This document shows, one piece after another, positions 1 through 10,603 of a DNA stretch of 64,000 nucleotides (positions are counted from its first letter, which is position 1; the number at the start of each line of letters is the position of its first letter). A program made the position numbers and the translations under genes. The stretch is from the NCBI GenBank assembly GCA_014529385.2, contig CM043943.1, forward strand, positions 102,403,855-102,467,854, in the 5' to 3' direction. The notes under the pieces were generated by a model. The model was not told the origin of the DNA and did no database searches. It saw only the letters and a program-made list of their open reading frames with translations. This DNA comes from Adiantum capillus-veneris (taxonomy: Eukaryota; Streptophyta; Polypodiopsida; Polypodiales; Pteridaceae).

Positions 1-300
1 CAATTATCCCCAAACACTTCACACTTGAGTTGTTGGCTAGCCTATCTTGACAATTAGAGGACTTTGTAATTTCAAGCCCTAACCTATTCATTAATTTTTC
101 CGTGATCACACACATTTGAGCTCCACCATCAACATATACAATAGACACCTTTTTACCCCTTATGTAAGCATCCACAATGGGTTCCACATCTTTTTGTAGC
201 TTTGAGGCCACAACCTTAATGGAAAGATTTGCTTTCTTCTTTGGAATTCTTGTACTTACCAACTTTGGCCATTGCCTTCTTACTTTGGCTGATAGGTGTA
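1..300 (-). pseudogene. Ty3/gypsy retropepsin-like fragment, cut by the window edge
   Basis: Read on the minus strand this is an open frame containing V-D-G-G-A (DGGA at 119-130) followed by a hydrophobic stretch and LGLEIT. That is the usual context of the active site of plant gypsy aspartic proteases, where DSGA or DGGA is common. The domain matures the retroelement polyprotein. The reading continues upstream through a PYNILEDL-like linker, typical of gypsy elements between gag and protease. The C-terminal half lies beyond position 1. The sequence shows the motif and frame; the family assignment rests on general knowledge of such proteases. Confidence 0.65.
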
Positions 301-742
301 GAAGTTGAGGCCATGAAATGTTTGGCTTTTGGGTTTGTAAATCCTCCAGGATGTTGTAGGGCTCTAGCTCCTTTCCCAATGGGAAGTCGTTGATACCAAT
401 TTTCCTTCGCCTTGATCTTTTCTTCCTGCTACTTTCAGCTTCTTCCATCTTTGACTTCTTCTTATTGTCCCTTCTAGCTGAATTTGTTCCTTCACTTCTC
501 ATGTATTCATCCTTATCATGTGCTCTTGTGCGTTTTTATGCCGGCATAACATCAAAGTTTAGAGTATGCTCATCTATTACCTCTTCTAGCTTAATGATGT
601 TGACTCCTCTTTCTTCCTCCTCATGTGGGACGGGAGGTATATTTGCTGGTGGTGGTGGTCGCCGAAGGATTTATGGGCCTTGAGCTAGTTCTTGCTGCAC
701 AGTGAGAGGAGGCAGTCTAGGGGGATATATGTCTCCCAGAAG

Positions 743-1552
743 TCACCTTGGATGTGGACAATTGTACGTTCCATGGCCCATTTCATTGCAATTCCAACAT
801 CGCAACTCTTGAGCTTGTCTTCGTTGATTGTGATTCCCTTCTCTTGGTTGTCGTTGTTGAGGTAGGCCCTGTACTAGATTCAGAGTGAGGCTCTCAAGCT
901 GTTGAGTTAGCCTTTGTAAAACCTCTTATTGAGAGTTATCTCCTATTTGTGAGGATTGTGCAAGAGGGGCCCTAATTGGTGCTTCCATGGTTTGTGAAGA
1001 CTCCCTCTCACTCACTTCATTCAAACCCCTTGCTATATGTGCTTGGAAGTGTAGTTTCCTAAACTTGATGATGGCTACCTCACGTGCTTCTTTGAAGGTG
1101 GATGGTAATTTTAGCTCTACTTTAGCCTTTAAAAGTGGATACAAGCCAACCATGAATCTCTCTTTTTTTAGAAAGTTAGGTGCACCACCATGATTTTCTA
1201 ATGTAGCCTCCCACCTACCCCATAGATTGACAAAGGTTGCTTCATAAGAGGGATAGTCTTCAAGTGATACCTGCTTATGTCCAATAAAACATTTCCATAA
1301 TCCTTCAGAAGTATCACCTTGCCCAAACTTCGAGAGGAAGCTTGCTCGCAGTCTCTCCCAGTTGGACTTGATTTGGGGTTGCAAAGTCTCATACCATGCT
1401 TTAGCTTCTACTTTTAGAACCAACGGGAAGGCTCATAGCTTTACTTCCTCTTCATCTCTCCCGGATATGAGATGTGCCATCTCCAAGTTGTCAAGAAACT
1501 CTTGCGCATCTTCCCCACTTCTTGCATAGAACGTGGGAAAAGAACTTGACAT
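743..1552 (-). pseudogene. Ty3/gypsy gag with CCHC zinc knuckle, two internal stops
   Basis: The start is the ATG at 1552 (MSSSFPTFYARSGEDAQEFL). The frame runs to a TGA at 743-745 and is broken by in-frame stops at 1433-1435 (TGA, residue 40) and 926-928 (TAA). Motifs WERLRASFLSKF, a YxxFxxLW-like helix and ERFMVGLYPLLKAKVEL match the retrotransposon gag/capsid fold (Retrotrans_gag-like). The C-terminus has a knuckle CWNCNEMGHGTYNC at 758-799, spacing CX2CX4HX4C, which binds element RNA. The protease reading follows at lower coordinates, giving gag-pro order. The element is inactive as it stands. Confidence 0.8.
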
Positions 1553-1637
1553 TTTGTTTAGACTTTTTGAAATTTCTTTTTTTAAAAGAAACTTTTCTCT
1601 TACGGGCCGCACAAGATTGTTGACACTATAAATCTGA

Positions 1638-1850
1638 TTACATTAAAATGAAGATGTACACATCCATTGTTAATTCGTACTTTATCATAGGTAGAATAAA
1701 TGGATTAATTGAAGCATTGATTTCATTGAGGCGAGTGGATCCAAATATCCTCCTTATGATAGATTGAAACCTAAACTTAGTTGCAATGATTATATGAATG
1801 GATTGCCGAGCAATAGGCCTAAAAGGTTCATTGTTTTGATCGTGATTCAT
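1638..1850 (-). CDS. Small unknown ORF, unit B of a two-ORF cassette
   Basis: A 70-residue ORF beginning MNHDQNNEPFRPIARQ and ending DVYIFILM. I do not recognise it. It is a paralogue of the ORF at 1934-2149: both have a basic aromatic middle, an R-L-x-E-I segment, an N-P-x-x-L-P-x-I-x-Y segment and a D-V-x-I-F-I-L end. A decayed homologue lies at 31161-31339, in the same order after a unit A homologue. It sits 85 bp upstream of the gag ATG at 1552, so it may be a leader ORF of the same retroelement. Conservation of the C-terminal motif between loci suggests it once coded; function unknown. Confidence 0.45.
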   Translation of the reverse strand: MNHDQNNEPFRPIARQSIHIIIATKFRFQSIIRRIFGSTRLNEINASINPFILPMIKYELTMDVYIFILM

Positions 1851-1933
1851 GTGCTACTCCTCATTGTTGGTTTGAAGACCTCGTTCCTTCATATGGCCCT
1901 TGAGCACCCCTTCACCACTCCTTATTCCTGCCT

Positions 1934-2149
1934 TTAAAACAAAATGAAAATGTGAACATCAAAAGAAGTTTCATAATTGATGATTGGAAGTGTAATTGGA
2001 TTGGGTGATGCCAGTATTTCTCTAAGTCTTTCTGCACCAAACATAAAAACAATGCGTTGCTGGAAAAAGACTTTTCTATCTATGTGAACATTTACTCTAA
2101 TGTGTTGTGCAAAATGAAATGGATAGAAGGGAACTCCATTGTTCATCAC
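1934..2149 (-). CDS. Small unknown ORF, unit A of a two-ORF cassette
   Basis: A 71-residue ORF starting MMNNGVPFYPFHFAQHIRVN and ending SFDVHIFILF, rich in alternating hydrophobic and basic residues as in beta strands. It is followed 83 bp later by its paralogue, unit B (1638-1850), and then by a gypsy gag. A homologue with the same R-I-V-F-x-F-G core occurs at 30947-31164. No signal peptide or transmembrane helix is evident. It could be a retroelement leader ORF, an exon of a captured gene, or a domain fused to gag by splicing; I cannot choose between these from sequence alone. Confidence 0.45.
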   Translation of the reverse strand: MMNNGVPFYPFHFAQHIRVNVHIDRKVFFQQRIVFMFGAERLREILASPNPITLPIINYETSFDVHIFILF

Positions 2150-4253
2150 TAAAAATTTGAAGGTAACTTGGAAATATGTTACTCAGTGGGGGCACCACTT
2201 TATGAGGGTGATCTTTTTGAAATGGGGCCTCTAAACCCAAACCAATGGGCCTACCCTCACAAAATGTTCGTAAAGAGGTACGCACACTACTTGGGGCGCC
2301 ACCTTCTTTTGCGAGTGGAGAAGGAAACCAATCAAAATAACACTTGCACTCACCCACTCAAGCAACACACTTTAAAAACCCCCTTACTCTATCTACACTT
2401 TGGACACTTGAACACCATCAACGATTATGCAACCCAATGCCGTGCATCAAATGAAATATGCAATTTGTGGAATAGCATTCACCTTCTCCCCATAAGAATA
2501 CCCATAATACATCCACACTCCTCCTCTCTCAACCACTCATCAAAAAATCATGCGCACAAGACTTGCCTCTCAAACACACAAGAGAATCACTTACATCAAA
2601 CTAACACACTTTGCATAGCGAGCTCATCTCTATCTATGCAATGCCGTGACACAAATAAAATCACCACGAGAGATAGGCACATGCATATGTAATGAAACAA
2701 AAGAGAGTTGGAGCGAGAAATTTATTTAAAACAATTGAATAAGTGTGGAGAAAAAAACCAATGGTAAATTGAGAATAGAACACTTACTTGATTTCTCGCA
2801 CACCTTTTAAGGAGAGGACAGACGCTGGTTAACCATCACGAATTGCGACACTTGAAAGTTTTTTGAAGATGATTTAATGATCATTAACATAACCATGAGA
2901 GAGATCATGATGTATTTACAAGTTATTGAAGTGCTACAAATGATTGATTGGGTTGATGGAGTAAGAGATTGTAGAATAGAAAGAGTGGAGGATAGAGTTG
3001 CACTTCCTCCAAAGAGGATGGTTAGGAGGGAGGATGTGAAAGAGGGAGAGTTGGGGTTTTCTCTACTATTGATCAAGAAACAACATGAAGTTGAAAATAT
3101 AGGTGTGTGTCCTTGAGTCTCTCCAAGGGGGGCTATGTATAGTTGTGTAGGAGTGGGATTATGCTACACTTAATTAGGGTAAGTGATTAGCCCTAATTAA
3201 GTGTCCTTTGACCACTCATTGAATATTGGACATAAAAGGGACTATTTATTCACCAAAAATATCATTTTAGACTGTGAAGGCTACATAGGGGTGCATAATG
3301 TAGGTGGGCCCCACCATGAGGCCCTACGGGTGTCTCCTGCGGGGTATCTCAACTTGTCTGTCTTAGCATTTAGAAAGCATCTTTAGGTTGGTCCCATCAC
3401 ATGCAAGTGACCTTGAACACTCATTGCTCTTCTAGAAGATGATAAGGGGAAAAATAAGATCTCACCCTCTCGATCTACTTGATTTACAGTTCCCTTTTGC
3501 TGCGAATCTGTCAGATTTACACTATTTTGACCATAACTTTTTACTTGTAGCTCGGAATGACATGCTTCAAAAGGCAAATTGAACCTTCTCAACATGTTTG
3601 ATATGCATTTGGACTATTCTTCACGCCCATGCACCAAGGAATTCGGTTTGGAAGGTCCACACTAGGCTAGGGAACCTTTTGCTTCCAAGTCTTCTTGTAT
3701 GGGCCCTTTGCTTGTATGCATCCAAGGGGAATCATGCTTTTTCAAAAGGCTATGATGCTTAAACAAATAGAGGAGGGCCCAATATTATTTTCTTGTGAAA
3801 ATAATATACAATTGGAGTCTTTTTGAAAGGAGAAAAACTATATGTATATCCTTAAGAGATATTGGGCCACCTATGTAGGGGCATAGAAGACTTGTAGAGA
3901 GGGACCATAATCTTTGGTAAAGACAAGTGGAGAGTTGATTCCCATGGTAGTTTATCTATATGGGATGGAAGATGGATATATTATTTTTCTACTACTAATT
4001 CACAAGAGGTAAGAAAGTTTGGGGGTAGATAGTTGGTTATTGTATGCTTACTTTTATTTACAAAACAAAAAAGAAAAGGGTGGTAATATAAATATATGAC
4101 TAAGGTGACATTTTTGGGAAGAGTACAATGTATGTATCGCCACAAAGGTTAAATGAAGAGGGGGAATTTAATCTAGATAACTTAATAGCGTAGAAAAATA
4201 TATACACATATGAGGAAGAGGACGTTGAGTAGGCTGAAAAATGTTGCAAAAAC

Positions 4254-4632
4254 CGAAAACAACTAGGTCAAAAATCCATTGCTGTTAACAATCGCAATTT
4301 TAGAACTTGATCTAAAGTGGAGTTTGAGAACATAAGCATGTGTGCTTAGATCTTATAAACATGTCCTAGAAGTTTCGTTATGTTTAGATGTCATTTGATG
4401 CTGTAACGGTTATGATTTGTTTGCCGATGAGCGATTGGCTTTTGGTGATTTCAGTCACTTGAGTGTAGCTCAGTTAGATGCAAGTTATTAGCTATTTGCC
4501 AAGAGATTGACAACCTCTGGTAGCCTCTATGCACTAGCCAAGTCAGATTCCTTTTATGGATTGACAATTTAATTGTGGTTTTCACTAATACTGCAATAAG
4601 ATAGGATGGTGAGGTTAGACATGCGTCCCACA
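4254..4632 (+). mobile_element. 5'-truncated LTR of the 918-bp family, with primer site after it
   Basis: Homologous to the last ~380 bp of the complete LTR at 8839-9756, ending in CGTCCCACA. It is followed at 4633-4653 by TTTGACGCCGTTGTCGGGGA, a variant of the tRNA-Asp primer site TGGCGCCGTTGCCGGGGA. The 5' half of the LTR, including the TATA box, is missing and replaced by unrelated sequence. Confidence 0.8.
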
Positions 4633-5418
4633 TTTGACGCCGTTGTCGGGGATAAAAGTTGAGTTATTACAGGTAAAATAAAGGCTTTATGTAGACATGG
4701 AAGTCAATGGCACAGATAAAGACCACCCAAAGTGGAGGTTGAGCTCGCTGAACAAAAACCCAAGATACTTGATTTTGTTCACGAGAGCACATGCGGCCCT
4801 ACAAAAAGATCGGACTTTCTGTCAAGTACCAAGAGTAAGGACATGGATAGCACATGAGGTACTAATCAAGAAGTGGCCAACTTGGCTAAACTACCCCAGA
4901 TTGCCTCCTTTAGAAAACGGACCAGTGATTGAAGAATACATAATGAAAACCCTAAAGGGTGCCATGTCATTCTTTAAAAGTCTATCTGATTTATCATGTG
5001 CTATGCTATATAACATCTACTAAATGCTTATCGTATGCATCGAAGTGTTCAATGAGCCAGAGCAAGCAAGGTCCCTTGGATGTCATTCCTCGAGGGTAAT
5101 AAAGGTTTTTGATATGATCTTAGTGGCCAACCTTCTGAAGAAGTCCTCTATGGCTTCTACGCCAGATGCATGTTTCTACCTTCACTCAATATGCTGGCAT
5201 TCGAGGAATCGTTCTACACGGGATTCTTCACTTTGCGAACAAAGAAATTTGCACAAGTGATCAGCAACCTCACATCAAGATTTGTAGGCTACTCAACAGT
5301 GGAGATGAAGCGCACAGTAACTATGCAATTTTTGCAAGTGCGAGATAAAGAAAGGAAGATCAGATACCAAAGGCACTAAGTGCGCTTAAAGGCCGCCTCC
5401 CCAGCCACCAGCCCAAAG
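4633..5418 (+). pseudogene. Internal region of a 918-bp-LTR element with relic ORFs
   Basis: It runs from the primer site to the edge of the duplicated block. An ORF at 4697-5023 begins MEVNGTDKDHPKWRL and includes NKNPRYLILFTRAHAALQKD. A second frame, around 5131-5379, reads GFYARCMFLPSLNMLAFEE and then RTKKFAQVISNLTSRFVGYS. The frames differ, so at least one frameshift separates them. The same pieces recur at 8061-8743, 9821-10495 and 12337-13061. I recognise no gag, protease, polymerase or integrase motif; it may be a shrunken gag or a captured gene piece. Confidence 0.5.
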
Positions 5419-5429
5419 TATCGTTAGAA

Positions 5430-5568
5430 GTATAAACATGTCTTAGAAGTATCGTTTTGTTTGGATGTCATTTGATGCTTACCGATGTGATTTGTTTGCC
5501 GATGAGCGATTGGCTTTTGGTGATTTCAATCACTTGAGTGTAGTTGAGCTAGATGCCAGTTATTAGTG
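5430..5568 (+). mobile_element. LTR fragment linking the two 3.2-kb copies
   Basis: The 159-bp spacer between the copies is mostly a fragment of the same LTR family, with GATGTCATTTGATGC, the GATGAGCGATTGGCTTTTGG run and TCACTTGAGTGTAG as at 4364-4470. It has no primer site. It suggests the duplication arose by recombination through LTR sequence. Confidence 0.75.
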
Positions 5569-5577
5569 ATGGCAAGA

Positions 5578-8500
5578 TTTTTGAAATGGGGCCTCTAAAC
5601 CCAAACCAATGGGCCTACCCTCACAAAATGTTCGTAAAGAGGTACGCACACTACTTGGGGCACCACCTTCTTTTGGGAGTGAAGAAGGAAACCAATCAAA
5701 ATAACACTTGCACTCACCCACTCAAGCAACACACTTTGAAAACCCCCTTACTCTATTTACACTTTGGACACTTGAACACCATCAACCATTATGCAACCCA
5801 ATGCCGTGCATCAAATGAAATATGCAATTTGTGGAATAGCATTCACCTTCTCCCCATAAGAATACCCATAATACATCCAAACTCCTCCTCTCTCAACCAC
5901 TCATCAAAAAATCATGCGCACAAGACTTGCCTCTCAAACACACAAGAGAATCACTTACATCAAACTAACACACTTTGCATAGCGAGCTCATTTCCATCTA
6001 TGCAATGCCGTGACACAAATAAAATCACCATGAGAGGTAGCCACATGCATATGTAATGAAACAAAAGAGAGTTGGAGTGAGAAATTTATTTAAACCAATT
6101 GAATAAGTGTGGAGAAACAAACCAATGGTAAATTGAGAATAGAACACTTACTTGATTTCTCGCACACCTTTTAAGGGGAGGACAAACGCTGGTTAACCAT
6201 CACGAATTGCGTCACTTGAAAGTTTTTTGAAGATGATTTAATGATCATTAACATAACCATGAGATAGATCATGATGTATTTACAAGTTATTGAGGTGCTA
6301 CAAAAGATTGATTGGGTTGATGGAGTAAGAGATTGTAGAATAGAAAGAGTGGAGGATAGAGTTGCACTTCCTCCAAAGAGGATGGTTAGGAGGGAGGATG
6401 TGAAAGAGGGAGAGTTGGGGTTTTCTCTACTATTGATCAAGAAACAACATGAAGTTGAAAATATAGCTGTGTTTCCTTGAGTCTCTCCAAGGGGGGCTAT
6501 GTATAGTTGTGTAGGAGTGGGATTATGCTACACTTAATTAGGGTAAGTGATTAGCCCTAATTAAGTGTCCTTTGACCACTCATTGAATATTGGACATAAA
6601 AGGGACTATTTATTCACCAAAAATATCATTTTAGACTGTGAAGGCTACATAGGGGTGCATAATGTACGTGGGCCCCACCATGAGGCCCTACGGGTGGCTC
6701 CTGCGGGGTATCTCAACTTGTCTGTCTTAGCATTTAGAAAGCATCTTTAGGTTGGTCCCATCACATGCAAGTGACCTTGAACACTCATTGCTCTTCTAGA
6801 AGATGATTAGGGGAAAAATAAGATCTCACCCTCTCGATCTACTTGATTTACAGTTCCCTTTTGCTGTGAATCTGACAGATTTACACTATTTTGACCATAA
6901 CTTTTTACTTGTAGCTCGGAATGACATGCTTCAAAAGGCAAATTGAACCTTCTCAACATGTTTGATATGAATTTGGACTATTCTTCACGCCCATGCACCA
7001 AGGAATTCGGTTTGGAAGGTCCACACTAGGCTAGGGAACCTTTTGCTTCCAAGTCTTCTTGTATGGGCCCTTTGCTTGTATGCATCCAAGGGGAATCATG
7101 CTTTTTCAAAAGGCTATGATGCTTAAACAAATAGAGGAGGGCCCAATATTATTTTCTTGTGAAAAGAATATACAATTGGAGTCTTTTTGAAAGGAGAAAA
7201 ACTATATGTATATCCTTAAGAGATATTGGGCCACCTATGTAGGGGCATAGAAGACTTGTAGAGAGGGACCATAATCTTTGGTAAAGACAAGTGGACGTTG
7301 ATTCCCATGGTAGTTTATCTATATGGGATGGAAGATGGATATATTATTTTTCTACTACTAATTCACAAGAGGTAAGAAAGTTTGGGGGTAGATAGTTGGT
7401 TATTGTATGCTTACTTTTATTTACAAAACAAAAAAGAAAAGGGTGGTAATATAAATATATGACTAAGGTGACATTTTTGGGAAGAGTACAATGTATGTAT
7501 CGCCACAAAGGTTAAACGAAGAGGGGGAATTTACTCTAGATAACTTAATAGCGTAGAAAAATATATACACATATGAGGAAGAGGACGTTGAGTAGGCTGA
7601 AAAATGTTGCAAAAAGCCGAAAACAACTAGGTCAAAAATCCATTGCTGTTAACAATCGCAATTTTAGAACTTGATCTAAAGTGGAGTTTGAGAACATAAT
7701 CATGTGTGCTTAGATCTTATAAACATGTCCTAGAAGTTTCGTTATGTTTGGATGTCATTTGATGCTGTAACGGTTATGATTTGTTTGCCGATGAGCGATT
7801 GGCTTTTGGTGATTTCAGTCACTTGAGTGTAGCTCAGTTAGATGCAAGTTATTAGCTATTTGCCAAGAGATTGACAACCTCTGGTAGCCTCTATGCACTA
7901 GCCGAGTCAGATTCCTTTTATGGATTGACAATTTAATTGTGGTTCTCACTAATACTGCAATAAGATAGGATGGTGAGGTTAGACATGCGTCCCACATTTG
8001 ACGCCATTGTCGGGGATAAAAGTTGAGTTATTACAAGTAAAATAAAGGCTTTATGTAGACATGGAAGTCAATGGCACAGATAAAGACCACCCAAAGTGGA
8101 GGTTGAGCTCGTTGAACAAAAACCCAAGATACTTGATTTTGTTCACGAGAGCACATGCGGCCCTACAAAAAGATCGGACTTTCTGTCAAGTACCAAGAGT
8201 AAGGACATGGATAGCACATGAGGTACTAATCAAGAAGTGGCCAACTTGGCTAAACTACCCCAGATTGCCTCCTTTAGAAAACGGACCAGTGATTGAAGAA
8301 TACATAATGAAAACCCTAAAGGGTGCCATGTCATTCTTTAAAAGTCTATCTGATTTATCATGTGCTATGCTATATAACATCTACTAAATGATTATCGTAT
8401 GCATCGAAGTGTTCAATGAGCCAGAGCAAGCAAGGTCCCTTGGATGTCATTCCTCGAGGGTAATAAAGGTTTTTGATATGATCTTAGTGGCCAACCTTCT

Positions 8501-8782
8501 GAAGAAGTCCTCTATGGCTTCTACGCCAGATGCATGTTTCTACCTTCACTCAATATGCTGGCATTCGAGGAATCGTTCTACACGGGATTCTTCACTTTGA
8601 GAACAAAGAAATTTGCACGAGTGATCAGCAACCTCACATCAAGATTTGTAGGCTACTCAACAGTGGAGATGAAGCGCACAGTAACTATGCAATTTTTGCA
8701 AGTGCGAGATAAAGAAAGGAAGATCAGATACCAAAGGCACTAAGTGCGCTTAAAGGCCGCCTCCCCAGCCACCAGCCCAAAG
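5578..8782 (+). repeat. Tandem 3.2-kb duplication, copy 2
   Basis: This is the second copy of 2214-5418. Differences are single bases and one-base indels, for example near 7292 and 7613. In this copy the element continues past the edge of homology through its polypurine tract (about 8824-8838) into a complete 3' LTR, so copy 2 keeps the original right side and copy 1 is the truncated derivative. Confidence 0.9.
7618..7996 (+). mobile_element. 5'-truncated LTR of the 918-bp family (copy 2)
   Basis: The counterpart of 4254-4632, ending CGTCCCACA and followed by the primer-site variant TTTGACGCCATTGTCGGGGA at 7997. It acts as the left, incomplete LTR of the element whose right LTR is 8839-9756. 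Confidence 0.8.
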
Positions 8783-8838
8783 ATTAATTCAGCCCATAAA
8801 GCTGTGTCAAGGGACGACATAGGCGAGGAGGGGGGAAA
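7997..8838 (+). pseudogene. Internal region of the element in copy 2, with polypurine tract
   Basis: 842 bases from primer site to LTR. It carries the same two relic ORF pieces as the other copies, at 8061-8387 (MEVNGTDKDHPKWRL) and in another frame ending at 8743 (LTSRFVGYSTVEMKRTV). No polymerase or integrase would fit, so the element is non-autonomous. The last bases GAGGAGGGGGGAAA form the polypurine tract that primes plus-strand synthesis, directly abutting the LTR start TGTTAGC. Confidence 0.6.
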
Positions 8839-9756
8839 TGTTAGCAGCAAGCTAACACAGATACCATTTTTCGGAGTTCTCATTGTAAAACACTTATTAT
8901 TTTGATAAATGGAGAATATTGTAACTCTTATTTTCTCAGATAAACTCTGTAACTAATGAGCCGGAGCTACAAGCCTGTAGATTGTATCAACCTGTCATTA
9001 CCTATCATTGGTAGAACTCTAGATTATTAGTTTTGACCACCAAAAACCTTGGCTAAGGTATAAAAGCCAATATTTGTAAGTTATTATAAAGTTTTGGATA
9101 ATGAAATACACAGCGTGAGCTAACGACGCTCACTCCTCTCCTTCTCGCGCTTTCTACTCCCTCAGCGGTTGTCACATTGCAGTCGTGTTTGTTGCATTGC
9201 AATCGCACGTAAGCGCTCTACGAATAGATGTAAACACATCACAATATTTTGTAGCTTTTGGCATCGTCGACCCGTAGCCTAATTTCATCATAACTAGGAA
9301 TTTATACTTTCAAATAAAAAACTAAGCATAGGTGGGATATTGGGGCATCATTGCTAAGCATTTAGATGCACTCTGGGTCGAAAACAACTAGGTCAAAAAT
9401 CCACTGCTGTTAATAACGCAATTTTATAACTTGACCTAAAGTGGGGTTTGAGACCATAAGCATGTGTGATTAGATATTATAAACATGTCCTAGAAGTTTT
9501 GTTATGTTTGGATGTGATTTGATGATGTAACGGATGTGATTTGTTTACCGATGAGCGATCGGCTTTTGGTGATTTCAGTCACTTGAGTGTAGCTGAGTTA
9601 GATGCGAGTTATTAGTTGTTTTTCAAGAGATTGACAACCTCTTGTAACCTCTATGCACTAGCCAAGTCAGCTTCTTTTCATGGATTGATATTTTTATCGT
9701 GGTTCTCACTAATACTGCAATAAGATAGGATGGTGAGGTTCGACATGCGTCCCACA
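8839..9756 (+). mobile_element. Complete 918-bp LTR
   Basis: It starts TGTTAGCAGCAAGCTAACA, a 7-bp stem with a 5-nt loop, and ends CGTCCCACA. A polypurine tract lies directly before it and a tRNA-Asp-type primer site directly after it, so it serves as right LTR of one element and left LTR of the next. A TATA box, GTATAAAAG, at 9058-9066 marks the U3/R promoter. The LTR contains a TAATAATCGCGATT-like motif that is also the core of the palindromes at 54.6-56.5 kb. Confidence 0.9.
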
Positions 9757-9757
9757 T

Positions 9758-9777
9758 TTGACGCCGTTGCCGGGGAT
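9758..9777 (+). promoter_or_regulatory. Primer-binding site, tRNA-Asp type
   Basis: TTGACGCCGTTGCCGGGGAT differs by one base from the complement of the plant tRNA-Asp 3' end. It starts one to two bases after the LTR end, the usual spacing for reverse-transcription priming. Confidence 0.85.
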
Positions 9778-10603
9778 AAAAGTTGAGTTACTACACATAA
9801 AAGAAAGGCTTTATGTAGACATGGAAGTCAAGGGCACAGAAAAAGACCACCCAAAGTGGAGGTTGAGGTGGCTGAACAAAAACCCAAGATACTTGATTTT
9901 GTTCACGAGAGCACCTGCGGCCCTGCAAAAAGATCCGACTTTCTGTCCTGTACCTATAGTAAGGACATGGATAGCATGAGGTACTAATCAAGAAGCGGCC
10001 AACTTGGCTAAACTACCCCAAATCGCCTCCTTTTGAAAAGGGACCATTGATTGAAGAATACATAGTGAAAACCCTAAAGGGTGCCATGTCATTCTTTAAA
10101 AGTCTATCTGATTTGTCATGTGCTATGCATACTATATAAGATCTACAGAATGTTGCTCACATGCATCAAAGTGTTCAATGAGCCAGAGCAAGCAAGGCCC
10201 CTTCGATGTCATTCCTCGAGGGTAATAAACGTTTGTGCTATGATCTCACTGGCCAACCTTCTGAAGAAGTCCTCTATGGATTCTACGCCAGATGCATGTC
10301 TCTCTACCTTCACACAATATGTTGGCGTTCGAGGAAGCGTTCTACATGGGATTCTTCACTTGGCGAACAAAGATATTTGCGCCAGTGATCAACAACCTCA
10401 CATCAAGATTTGTAGGTTACTTAGCAATGGAGCTGAAGAATAGAGTAACTATGCAATTTCTGCAAGTGCTAGACAAAGAAAGGGAGATCAGATAACAAAA
10501 GGCACTAAGTGCGCTTAAAGACCTCCTTGCTAGCCGCCAGCCCAAAGATTACTTCAACCCATAAAGCTGTGTCAAGGGACGACACATGCAAGGAGGGGAG
10601 GAA
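9778..10603 (+). pseudogene. Internal region of the second 918-bp-LTR element
   Basis: 826 bases between primer site and LTR. A short ORF from 9821 (MEVKGTEKDHPKWRLRWL) stops at 9979. Further pieces read through 10292-10495, including EEAFYMGFFTWRTKIFAPV and LTSRFVGYLAMELKNRVTMQ. Frameshifts and stops prevent a single product. The region ends in the polypurine tract AGGAGGGGAGGAA at about 10591-10603. The layout matches a non-autonomous element, larger than typical TRIMs because of its long LTRs. The protein family is not recognised. Confidence 0.6.

Larger units (their letters stand above)
2214..5418 (+). repeat. Tandem 3.2-kb duplication, copy 1
   Basis: This block recurs at 5578-8782 with a constant offset of 3,364 bases and only scattered substitutions and one-base indels, so the duplication is recent. 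It holds about 2.04 kb of unrecognised AT-rich DNA (2214-4253), the 3' part of a 918-bp-family LTR (4254-4632), a primer-site variant (4633-4653) and most of that family's internal region (to 5418). Its right edge stops 56 bases before where copy 2 continues into a polypurine tract and LTR. Open frames in the first 2 kb are shared by both copies but the copies are too alike for that to mean selection. Confidence 0.9.

Noticed and set aside
2168-2692. A 174-residue frame also present at 5553-6056
   Set aside because: Both lie in the recent tandem duplication, so sharing is not evidence of selection; composition and motifs do not suggest a protein.
2807-3116. Open frames on both strands at 2807-3116 and 6171-6480
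   Set aside because: They are preserved only because the two copies are nearly identical, with no recognisable domain.
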